NCBI GenBank assembly: GCA_021232515.1
Contig: JAJPOQ010000082.1
Coordinates: 1 to 44,916 of the forward strand
DNA: 44,916 nt
Direction: 5' to 3'
Source: Lentisphaeraceae bacterium
GTDB lineage: Bacteria > Verrucomicrobiota > Lentisphaeria > Lentisphaerales > Lentisphaeraceae
The position numbers and the translations under genes are program-made. The notes beneath the pieces were generated by a model, which did no database searches, was not told the origin of the DNA, and saw only the letters and a program-made list of their open reading frames with translations. Shown one piece after another: positions 34,001-40,685 of the stretch. Position 1 is the stretch's first letter. Each line of letters opens with the position of its first letter.

Positions 34001-34991
34001 TCTGAGCTCCCTCTTTAGCATACTTAAGCAGCGGTGAGTTTTTTGAGTTTTCAAAGTTAACTTTTAGAGAGTCTATCCAGTCTAAGTAAGGAGCTTCTTT
34101 CATCGGAGGATTATCTGGGAAACCGCCTTTAACGACTTCTATATTTCGTAAATCAACAAAGTCTCCTTTAGAAAGGCGTATTTTTGACTGAACTAAACCA
34201 GTACCTTTTTTGACCAAAATCTCCATTCTTCCAAGCTGCCAGTCTTCTGACGCTAAAGACTGTTTGTAAGAGATATACTCCATTTTTTCTTTGAGTTTAT
34301 GGTTTTCATCATATGTTCGAAAATCATTAACAACTATTTTAGTAGATGAGTCACCTTTTACTTCAAAGCGGATGCCATAAATAGCTTCTTTACTCGGATC
34401 TGATTTAAAAGAATAACTGTAGCTGGATTCGGTAGATGTGAGTTTAACTACTTCATCTTTTTTCAGCGGCTCTGATTCAGGAGCTTTTAACAGCGCTTTT
34501 ATATCATCTATATAGTAAACCGCAGCTTTGTTGGCCTTGCCGGCACCATAACCACTATTAGCAAAAAGGATCTTATCTACTTTATTCCAACCAACGACAT
34601 CTCTAGTAATTGAAAAGTCTTCAAAAGGTATGGTAACCGTCTTCCAGCCTTGCCAATTAATCTTTATAACTTTGGAAAAGTAGTTCCCTTTTGTCGATTC
34701 ATTTGAATCAACTAACACTGTAACTGAGTGGCCATCTGCATCTTTAGAATAAAAACGAAAACTTAACGCTTTATACTTTGATAGATCCGCTTGCTTACTC
34801 AGCATTGCTATACGAAACCCTTTTGGTGCATTCTCCCAGTAAGCAACTTTATTGGTCTCTAACTCTGGGTCATTGCTAATTTTTACCCCACTCAGCTTTT
34901 GACTGCCTTCAAAAAGAGTTATATCTGCCGAGAGAGTACTTAACCAAGCACAATTCAGAATTAGAAAAAAGAGAATATTTCGCTTTATCAT
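31041..34991 (-). CDS. Large heparinase II/III-like polysaccharide lyase, exported (1316 aa)
   Basis: A signal peptide (residues 1 to about 22) is followed by a beta-sandwich resembling a CBM11/CIA30-type module (about 30-170: VTVLVDSNES, KINWQGWKTVTIPFEDF, VYYIDDI) and a second beta-rich segment to about 310. A helical toroid-like region (about 440-700: QLGMLYRRTGEMKYGVRSAA, MPDWPVHGK) leads into a heparinase II/III beta domain near 760-950, with GTYNHAHYDMLNLNFWAYGD holding the candidate catalytic Tyr and His. About 350 further residues are beta-rich and unassigned. ATG 34991 gives the signal peptide; 35003 would add four residues. Most relatives are 600-900 residues, so this is unusually long. 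It probably degrades an acidic polysaccharide outside the cell or in the periplasm. Confidence 0.8.
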   Translation of the reverse strand: MIKRNILFFLILNCAWLSTLSADITLFEGSQKLSGVKISNDPELETNKVAYWENAPKGFRIAMLSKQADLSKYKALSFRFYSKDADGHSVTVLVDSNESTKGNYFSKVIKINWQGWKTVTIPFEDFSITRDVVGWNKVDKILFANSGYGAGKANKAAVYYIDDIKALLKAPESEPLKKDEVVKLTSTESSYSYSFKSDPSKEAIYGIRFEVKGDSSTKIVVNDFRTYDENHKLKEKMEYISYKQSLASEDWQLGRMEILVKKGTGLVQSKIRLSKGDFVDLRNIEVVKGGFPDNPPMKEAPYLDWIDSLKVNFENSKNSPLLKYAKEGAQIWEHKGGRTVTLPDYKFKRFKDNVAPFMGLSVEKLISLVPTKRPFAYSGGTKGTNYFWEPEKSNDIYEAKSRKVYAPEKKFPIHGYEEVVAPSGKKVKYAYHDTKLSDKKYKGRRIYVDQFQTDARLEKITQIGIQLGMLYRRTGEMKYGVRSAAILWAITRNMPDWPVHGKISWNAPQPEIRLQAPDYYSWFSFTMNGYWYVSSAGSLLLPCRYYAILDNTDVWAELSKEVNVKQPQLETANGFLHMARMILKRDAFYRNSKFVMFHNLSGSANRTLAQIGRMIGEPELVHYTLRKILGSFNETFMEDGVFPESQWYTLDQFVRQSQALDIFTDYQDPKGYISPLDNKHLSISNPKTSIPVYKTAVDALNRQTYPDATAYTLHDSWSETANPAKGKLSVTQFDERLENTPHLFRAYGHGALGRGMKPYRIEPQLHFSGTYNHAHYDMLNLNFWAYGDELVSDIGYSHITAYNQSSVSHNLVVVNRGSQKGGDAGRLLTWNARKGSSQIVQADQGGTPAYPECSIYRRSLVLLPFGEKRNAVLDIFEVEGGEEHDWMANGCADYKQVLTTDLNPEKTLDNLAKNGVAITDSYPWGDSQKDKYKHDKYGVESKFYGAFRNANVSSINETWTATMKPTPAVSKNTKSAGPRAKSLDPKPSMKLHWLNPQDGKAILAEAPRNRYSRELHNKLEARKAWSKELMPKIIVNRKGKNLKSTFVALWEPYSKNPFLNKVEKVATKDNKGLAWKISDENITKTVLYRAPEMDSEISAMDVVTDGNFTILSEQGDSQSIDFSGGENFSNNRLKATVKKSKPLEVIEVTRAKSDYSILVKGHTSQISKLYEDQYICFSLENTLNRWFKIKSIRQVGSNSKITLSQDPGFTYDAESKALQQAFFPHRLLSGKAFITLPSWFNFKRIDSAEAVNIKIRASDVLSLSIKNISTEMNIVQFKSKEGIWKRVDSEFEQNKLSFKLNFTTVSDDWLEIKITK

Positions 34992-35155
34992 AATAAGATC
35001 CAATTTATAAAAGTTTATTTAAAAATACTTAGCTAATACATACTAATTCTAAAGTTAATACGTAATTATGTTCACATATCACACCAATGTTATAACATAC
35101 ATTGCACGCAATATTACATTTCTTAAAAAGGAATTTTACAAATAAAATTCAATAT

Positions 35156-35189
35156 TGAAGTACAAGCTAATAAAAATGATCCGTTCTAG
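35156..35189 (+). promoter_or_regulatory. ECF-type promoter element P6 upstream of the 35238-36098 gene
   Basis: The plus strand reads AGTACAAG, then CGTTCTAG at exactly the spacing of P1-P3. It ends 48 bp before ATG 35238. It is the only plus-strand copy, which confirms that orientation follows the downstream gene. Confidence 0.7.
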
Positions 35190-35237
35190 TTAAGAAGAAG
35201 AAACACGTATTGTTATTTATTAGTAAAAAGAGTTTAT

Positions 35238-36098
35238 ATGACCACTTTCGAAAGACGCACTTTTATAAAAGCATTAGCAGCTACGACTGCAGTTCCTTAC
35301 CTATTATCTGCAAAAGAACAACGGTATAAGATCTCTTTAGCTGAATGGTCATTACACAAAACACTATTTAAAGGGGAATTGAATCATTTAGATTTCCCGA
35401 TTGTTGCCAAGAAGAACTTTAACATCTCTGCCGTTGAGTTTGTCAATAAATTCTTTAAGCGTACAGATGAGAAGTATCTCAATGAATTAAATAAGCGTTG
35501 CGATGATTATGGTGTTAAAAAGCTGCTAATCATGTGCGGTAAGCAAGGCAGTATCGGCGATCCGAATAAAACAAAACGATTAAAGTGTATCGATAACCAC
35601 AAGGTTTGGGTTGATGCTGCTGCTCATCTGGGTTGTCACTCTATTCGTATAAATGCTCTATCTGAAGGTTCATACGAAGAACAACTTAAACTTGTCTCTG
35701 ACGGCATGTACAAGTTAGCGTCTTATGCAAAAAATAAGAATATAAACATCATCATCGAAAATCATGGTGGACTTTCATCTGATGCTGATTGGGTTATGAA
35801 GATGCTCACTCAACTAGGATTGGAAAATGTTGGGACACTCCCGGACTTTGGTAACTTCAAGCAGTTTGATCGCTATGAAGGAACGAGGAAAATGCTTCCT
35901 CTTGCCAAAGGTGTTTCAGCTAAAGCCCATGATTTCGATGCTGATGGTTTTGAAGTGAGAACGGATTATAAAAAGATGTTTGAGATAATAAACGCTTCAA
36001 AATTCACGGGCTATATCGGTATTGAGTATGAAGGCAAAAAGCTTTCTGAAATAGAAGGCATAAAAGCTACGAAAGCTCTTCTGGAAAAGTTCACCTAG
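35238..36098 (+). CDS. Tat-exported TIM-barrel sugar isomerase/epimerase-like protein (286 aa)
   Basis: The Tat-like N-terminus is FERRTFIKALAATTAVPYLL. The barrel carries NIIIENHGGLSSD, VGTLPDFGNFKQF and GYIGIEYEGK, the same candidate metal-binding blocks as the paralogue at 4734-5693, and the shared DNHKVWVDAAAHLGCHSIRINA. It is shorter at both ends than that paralogue. AAGAG precedes ATG 35238. It is divergent from the heparinase-like gene and transcribed alone from ECF-type element P6. The inferred role is isomerisation or epimerisation of an oxidised sugar released outside the cytoplasm. Confidence 0.85.
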   Translation: MTTFERRTFIKALAATTAVPYLLSAKEQRYKISLAEWSLHKTLFKGELNHLDFPIVAKKNFNISAVEFVNKFFKRTDEKYLNELNKRCDDYGVKKLLIMCGKQGSIGDPNKTKRLKCIDNHKVWVDAAAHLGCHSIRINALSEGSYEEQLKLVSDGMYKLASYAKNKNINIIIENHGGLSSDADWVMKMLTQLGLENVGTLPDFGNFKQFDRYEGTRKMLPLAKGVSAKAHDFDADGFEVRTDYKKMFEIINASKFTGYIGIEYEGKKLSEIEGIKATKALLEKFT

Positions 36099-36114
36099 GC
36101 TTGAGAGTATCAGA

Positions 36115-36135
36115 CCGCCTCAGGGCGGCCCAATT
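36115..36135 (+). terminator. Possible weak terminator after the 35238-36098 gene
   Basis: A GC-rich stem (ccgcct / gggcgg with a 2-nt loop, or ccgcc / ggcgg with 4 nt) lies 16 bp after the stop, followed only by CCAATTT. The U tract is poor in both directions. Confidence 0.4.
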
Positions 36136-36151
36136 TCCCGTCCCGGTAAAA

Positions 36152-36826
36152 CTAATTATTATTAAAGGTAATATCGTCTGTGGAGGTAAAACCTTTAGAT
36201 TGGAAAATCTTTACAATACGGGCATGTCCATCAACGAAAGTCAATGGAAACTTCTGGTCACCGTGATTGTCTCTTGACCATTGAGTCTCACCCCAACGAG
36301 CCCAATGGTAACCACCTGATCCAGTGATTGCAACCATTCTTGATGGACGAATAATTGATGCTTGACTAACCTTATCACCATCCGCAGTAACACCATCTAA
36401 GTCGTTATTATCATCACCACGAGCATTACCCATGTATGAACTATTCCATTTGGTGATATAACTTACAGGGTTTGCAAAGTCTTCGGAAGGACACTGAGCT
36501 ACTTTTAAGTCTGTCATGTTCGAAGTTGCACCAAGGTATTGATTCAAAGGTCGAACTACATTTGATTCTGAACCACCAACACCAGCATATTGATAACCAA
36601 CATTTGGCTCTGCTATATTCTTAACGTCATTCTTATTTGGATAGAAACCACCAGAGTCAGTCAAGAACATTTGGTTCGCTGTATTTACTTGACGTATATT
36701 TGACACACATACTGCTAAAGATGCAGCTCTACGAGACTTCTGTAGTGAAGGAAGAAGAATACTCATAAGTATTCCGATGATAGCTACAACTACAAGTAGC
36801 TCGATTAAAGTGAAATTTTTTCTCAT
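36152..36826 (-). CDS. Pseudopilin-like protein, 224 aa (tandem copy 2)
   Basis: MRKN precedes [31 protein letters not shown]. The C-terminus has H(GDQKFPLTFV)DGHARIVKIFQSKG. ATG 36826 has GGA 5 nt upstream and gives the usual leader; 36832 would place the start too close to that site. It is closely similar along its length to the adjacent 36916-37599 protein (shared [16 protein letters not shown], SYMGxARGD, WARWGETQWSxDNHGD-type blocks), so it is a recent tandem duplicate. Confidence 0.88.
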   Translation of the reverse strand: MRKNFTLIELLVVVAIIGILMSILLPSLQKSRRAASLAVCVSNIRQVNTANQMFLTDSGGFYPNKNDVKNIAEPNVGYQYAGVGGSESNVVRPLNQYLGATSNMTDLKVAQCPSEDFANPVSYITKWNSSYMGNARGDDNNDLDGVTADGDKVSQASIIRPSRMVAITGSGGYHWARWGETQWSRDNHGDQKFPLTFVDGHARIVKIFQSKGFTSTDDITFNNN

Positions 36827-36915
36827 GCACATCCATTCTTTTTATTGCAACACAATAATAAAACAGCTGCAAATATGAGTGGATTACAATTTATGATATT
36901 TTATTTAAAAGATTT

Positions 36916-37599
36916 TTAATCTATATTTCGGTAGCTAACTTCATCGCGACTAGTCCAGCCCTTAGACTGAAAAAGTTTGACAACTTTGGCGTGGCCATCG
37001 GTAAATGCCAAAGGGTACTTTCTGTCTCCATGATTATCAACTGACCACTGAGTATCTCCCCAACGGACCCAATGGTAAGCTCCCGAGCCACTGATTAAAA
37101 TCATTTTAGATGTATTAATAATTGCTCCAGCAGACACTTTATCTGAGTTGCCAGTATTCCCATCTAAGTCATCATCCTGATCACCACGTGCGGTTCCCAT
37201 ATATGACCAATTCCAACTTGTCACAAATGATGGAGGTGAAGATTGATTATACTCGGGACAAAGGGTAAAAGACATTTCTTGAGTAGAGGATGTAACGCCA
37301 AGGTAAGCATTTAGAGGTCGTCCAACATTTGAACCTTTTGTGCCTCCTGTACCAGCGTACTGATAACCGACGTTTGGCTCTGCAATATTTGTGATATTAT
37401 CAGAATTCATATAAAAGTCGTTATTATCCATCAGAAACATTTCATTGGCAACTCCTATTTGCTTCTGGTTTGACATACACAAAGCCATATAAGCTGCACG
37501 TCTAGACTTTTGCAAAGATGGTAAAAGTATGCTGGACAAAATACCGATAATGGCAATAACAACTAATAATTCTATCAAAGTAAATTTTAAATTCTTCAA
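36916..37599 (-). CDS. Pseudopilin-like protein, 227 aa (tandem copy 1)
   Basis: The leader MKNLK precedes [31 protein letters not shown], and the C-terminal motif is H([10 protein letters not shown])[14 protein letters not shown]. No ATG or GTG is available in frame at the leader, so the start is TTG at 37599, with GGAG about 11 nt upstream. Its duplicate starts with ATG, so translation of this copy may be weaker. It is divergent from the sigma factor at 37781. Confidence 0.86.
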   Translation of the reverse strand: MKNLKFTLIELLVVIAIIGILSSILLPSLQKSRRAAYMALCMSNQKQIGVANEMFLMDNNDFYMNSDNITNIAEPNVGYQYAGTGGTKGSNVGRPLNAYLGVTSSTQEMSFTLCPEYNQSSPPSFVTSWNWSYMGTARGDQDDDLDGNTGNSDKVSAGAIINTSKMILISGSGAYHWVRWGDTQWSVDNHGDRKYPLAFTDGHAKVVKLFQSKGWTSRDEVSYRNID

Positions 37600-37733
37600 G
37601 TTCCTAAGCTCTCCATCGTATTCCGCTTTCCTAACTTACTATTTTTCGGCCATGGAAAACAAGTATTTAGTCTAAACAGATGATGAATAAATGAACTTTT
37701 GACTGCCTTCTGAAATCTTTTGCTGTGCGAAAC

Positions 37734-37739
37734 TATAAT
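37734..37739 (+). promoter_or_regulatory. -10 box (TATAAT) upstream of the 37781 sigma factor
   Basis: A perfect TATAAT lies 41 bp before ATG 37781. The matching -35 is poor (TGAAAT at 17 nt), so the promoter may need an activator. Confidence 0.4.
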
Positions 37740-37780
37740 TAGTAGTATATTTCAAGAATTACCTAGGATAAACAATCTCG

Positions 37781-38368
37781 ATGACTTGGATGAACACTCG
37801 CATGACTTTACTCGGTAAAGTCAAAGATAAACACGATGATCAATCGTGGGAAGATTTTGTATCTTTCTATAAGCGTTACATCGCCGGTATAGTTCACAAT
37901 ATGCGCATACCTGCCGATGAGGTTGATGACATAGTCCAAACGGTTCTTCTGCAGGTCTGGAAGAAGCTTCCAGAGTTTGAATACAACCCAAGCCAAGGAA
38001 AGTTTCGAAACTGGTTAGCTACTATCACCGTAAATCGTGTACGCGACGCTCAGCGAAAGTTTGGTCGTAAAAATGAAATAATCGAAACCAACGAAAGTTA
38101 TCCTACAGACAATACATCAAAACCTGAAATTGAAGAAATCGCCAACGAAGAGTGGCTCAAGCACATCTCAAACTTAGCTTGGGAAAGAATAGAACCGACT
38201 TTAGCGCCTTCCGTTCATAAAGCTTTTACACTCTACCTCAAAGGTGTACCGGACAAGGACATCGCCAATGAACTCGAACTTGCCGAAAGCTCTATTCGTG
38301 TCTACCGCAGTCGTGTTGAACAACTGATGATTCGTGAAGTCGCAACTTTAGAGCGCGAACTAAGTTAG
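37781..38368 (+). CDS. ECF-type RNA polymerase sigma factor without an adjacent kinase (195 aa)
   Basis: Sigma-2 contains SWEDFVSFYKRYI, VDDIVQTVLLQVWKKLPEF and GKFRNWLATITVNRVRDA; sigma-4 contains PDKDIANELELAESSIRVYRSRVEQL. It is clearly related to the two kinase-linked sigma factors, including the N-terminal NTRMTLLGKV and the long linker. AGGA lies about 13 nt before ATG 37781; ATG 37790 (MNTRMTLL) is an alternative supported by alignment. No kinase or anti-sigma gene is adjacent. Its 3' end overlaps the convergent SGNH gene by 4 bp. It may be controlled in trans by a kinase elsewhere. Confidence 0.92.
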   Translation: MTWMNTRMTLLGKVKDKHDDQSWEDFVSFYKRYIAGIVHNMRIPADEVDDIVQTVLLQVWKKLPEFEYNPSQGKFRNWLATITVNRVRDAQRKFGRKNEIIETNESYPTDNTSKPEIEEIANEEWLKHISNLAWERIEPTLAPSVHKAFTLYLKGVPDKDIANELELAESSIRVYRSRVEQLMIREVATLERELS

Positions 38369-39843
38369 TTCGTAACTCTTTCCAGTCTGTAGCTGTGCAT
38401 GCGCACCTTGGGCAGTTTTGCTAGCTTTTGACGTATTTCTTGCAGCTCTTTTAAAATCTGTTCATGCTTTCCAAAAGAGTATTCTGCTGTTGATACAAGA
38501 TAGTGTTGCCAACCACTTATTTTTTGACCTTGTTTTTTCTTAGCCTTTTTAAAGCGTGCTATACCATCTAAAACTGAAGAGACGTCTTGCCAATCTACAC
38601 CTTTTATGTCTTTCAAAACAAAGCGTATATTATTTTTCATAACACGAACACGTTGTTCAAGCACTGACTTATCAAAGAGCACCAGATCGCGGAGTTTATG
38701 AGACATCTTATACTGTGGTGTCTTTTTATTTGCAGATAGGTTTACGCCATTTCCAAGTTCACCTGAGCTGTAACGCCCGACAAGTGTTTTATCGATGTAT
38801 AGGTCGTACTCTCCAGCTGGAGCTTCTAAAACTCTAAGTATCTGACGGTTTAGTTCTTGTTGAAATGGTACATACTTCTTAAAGCCGATATCGGTTTTAA
38901 GAATGGGGAACGGCAAGGCTGTTTCGATTGTTGAAAATAACAGCGAATCAGCGAGGTTTGTTAAGTCCACTAGATTAGCTTTTTCTTTCTTTAATACTTT
39001 TCCTGACCAAGACAAACTTAGATCGTAAACTGGTTCATCTAAACCTAACTGTTTCAAAACTTGGTAAGCCATAAACTGGCCTCCACCATTTCTCTCTGTA
39101 GGGTGAACTCTATCTTTAGTAATAGACCACGCTGGATTATTGCGTTGCTGTCCTTGAGTCAAGGCGAGCATAGGCGCATAAAAATTTACAAACGGTGTAT
39201 TTAGTTCTTTGGATAAGTTTTGAGAAAGACCAACATAGTTCGATAATTCTGCATTAGCATTCTTAGCAACTTTCGTTGATAAACGGGCCTCTTCATCATA
39301 AATAGTTGGAGACAGTAAGCAAACCTGAATCCCCTTTTCCACTAAACCACCAACTAAAGTTTTCATGTTCTGCATATATTCACGCTGCATATGCATTTTT
39401 TTCTTTTTTGGTGGAGTTGTTTTAGAGTCGAGGTAGAGAAAATAACGAAAGTCATTCATACCAAAGTGGACAAAGCTTTTATCCAATTTAGAACTAAGAA
39501 TATCATACTCTAAACGAGTTAAAGCATCGCTACTTTTACCGCCAGCATGACCTAAATTCACTGTCCAAAGATCTTTTCCAGGGAAACGTGTAGACAGGAA
39601 AAGCTGAATATATTGGTGATACAATCCACTCAATTCAACAGAACGGTCACAACGCTTCTCGTCTGTCCATGCCTTACCATTTTTCATGGCAACACCTTGA
39701 GTTATACTATCCCCAATAAATCCTATAGTGTCGTGCTTCTCGAACTTCGAAAAAGTTCTCAGTTCTTCACTAACTAAAAAACTTACTAAAGATAAATAAA
39801 GGTATATAAAAAGTTTTTTTCTTATCGCCAATTGTAGTTCCAC
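38365..39843 (-). CDS. SGNH/GDSL hydrolase, exported (492 aa)
   Basis: A hydrophobic signal (LFIYLYLSLVSFLVS) precedes IGFIGDSITQG, with the nucleophile Ser46 (block I). VNLGHAGGKSSDA gives the block II Gly, HFGMNDFRYF the block III Asn and KDRVHPTERNGG the catalytic Asp and His. The hydrolase domain ends near residue 270. The remaining 220 residues form a beta-rich and helical tail I cannot assign. The start is GTG 39843, overlapping the end of the upstream pseudopilin frame by 22 bp, or TTG 39831. As the last gene of the DUF1501 operon it may remove acetyl or other ester groups from a polysaccharide. Confidence 0.85.
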   Translation of the reverse strand: MELQLAIRKKLFIYLYLSLVSFLVSEELRTFSKFEKHDTIGFIGDSITQGVAMKNGKAWTDEKRCDRSVELSGLYHQYIQLFLSTRFPGKDLWTVNLGHAGGKSSDALTRLEYDILSSKLDKSFVHFGMNDFRYFLYLDSKTTPPKKKKMHMQREYMQNMKTLVGGLVEKGIQVCLLSPTIYDEEARLSTKVAKNANAELSNYVGLSQNLSKELNTPFVNFYAPMLALTQGQQRNNPAWSITKDRVHPTERNGGGQFMAYQVLKQLGLDEPVYDLSLSWSGKVLKKEKANLVDLTNLADSLLFSTIETALPFPILKTDIGFKKYVPFQQELNRQILRVLEAPAGEYDLYIDKTLVGRYSSGELGNGVNLSANKKTPQYKMSHKLRDLVLFDKSVLEQRVRVMKNNIRFVLKDIKGVDWQDVSSVLDGIARFKKAKKKQGQKISGWQHYLVSTAEYSFGKHEQILKELQEIRQKLAKLPKVRMHSYRLERVTN

Positions 39844-40667
39844 CTACCGTTAAACTCTACTAAATCGTCTTCTGCTGTCGGTGCAGCGTCATCATCAAGA
39901 GAGAGAACCCACGATCTAGTAATTCCTGTCACTCTTCCGTCACCAAAAGCAAAATTTGCTCTTCCATTCAAGTGAGTCTGCATTTCATTTTTAAATTCCC
40001 AAACCCACGGCATCTGGTTTCCTGACACCAAAGCTTACTGTGGATTATGTAAGGAGTAATCATTGTAGACAGAGTACCCCTCTCCTACTGTAGCAAGGTC
40101 ACCATCGCTAAACCACCAAGCTTCAGATGAAAGCGTATGTTGGCGCGGTATCGACGGCCCTTCATTTGAGCCTGCAGTACGACGGCCACCCATCCAACGA
40201 TTCATCGAGTAGTGATTGCCAACTCCTTGCCACCACCACTTAAAGCCATTGTTGACCAATTGAGGACAATTCAAAACACCAGGTTCTTTTATCTTTGACC
40301 AAAACTGTTCAGGACCTGATTCCGCGGCTGTTGTATAAGCTCCAGACGCTTGCCCCTTTATGGCACTTACATAAAAACCTTCTGGAGTTTTAGACTCCCA
40401 GTAACCAATCGATAAGTTTTCATACCATTTAGGAGAACTTCCATTTCTGATTGCCGTCCTTGAGGGGCCATTATGAGGTAGAACCCCCCAGTCTTTAGTG
40501 TAAAGAAATCCCCAGATGGTCACCTGTCTTAGGTTACTTTTGCAGGCCGCGTCAAAAGCCGCGACCTTTGCTTTACTAAGAGATGGCATAAGAATACTTA
40601 TCAACAGCGCTATAACGGCGATAACAACTAACAGTTCTAACAATGTGAATTTCTTGTTTTCTTTCAT
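39822..40667 (-). pseudogene. Pseudopilin-like gene split by an in-frame TAA at 40035-40037
   Basis: The first part (40667-40035) starts MKENKKFTLLELLVVIAVIAL and ends in NDYSLHNPQ. The same frame continues after TAA without interruption for another 71 codons, and this second part holds the family's C-terminal motif, H(LNGRANFAFG)DGRVTG. The complete product would be about 281 residues, a normal length here. ATG 40667 has GGAAGAG upstream and is preferred over a GTG at 40679. A single substitution creating TAA, assembly error or stop readthrough are the options. The upstream fragment alone would lack the last structural strands. Confidence 0.8.
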
Positions 40668-40685
40668 ACTCTTCCACACACCTTA

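Noticed and set aside
37608..37645. AGTAAG-N16-CGATGG upstream of the 36916-37599 gene
   Set aside because: It matches only loosely and would leave almost no leader before the TTG start.
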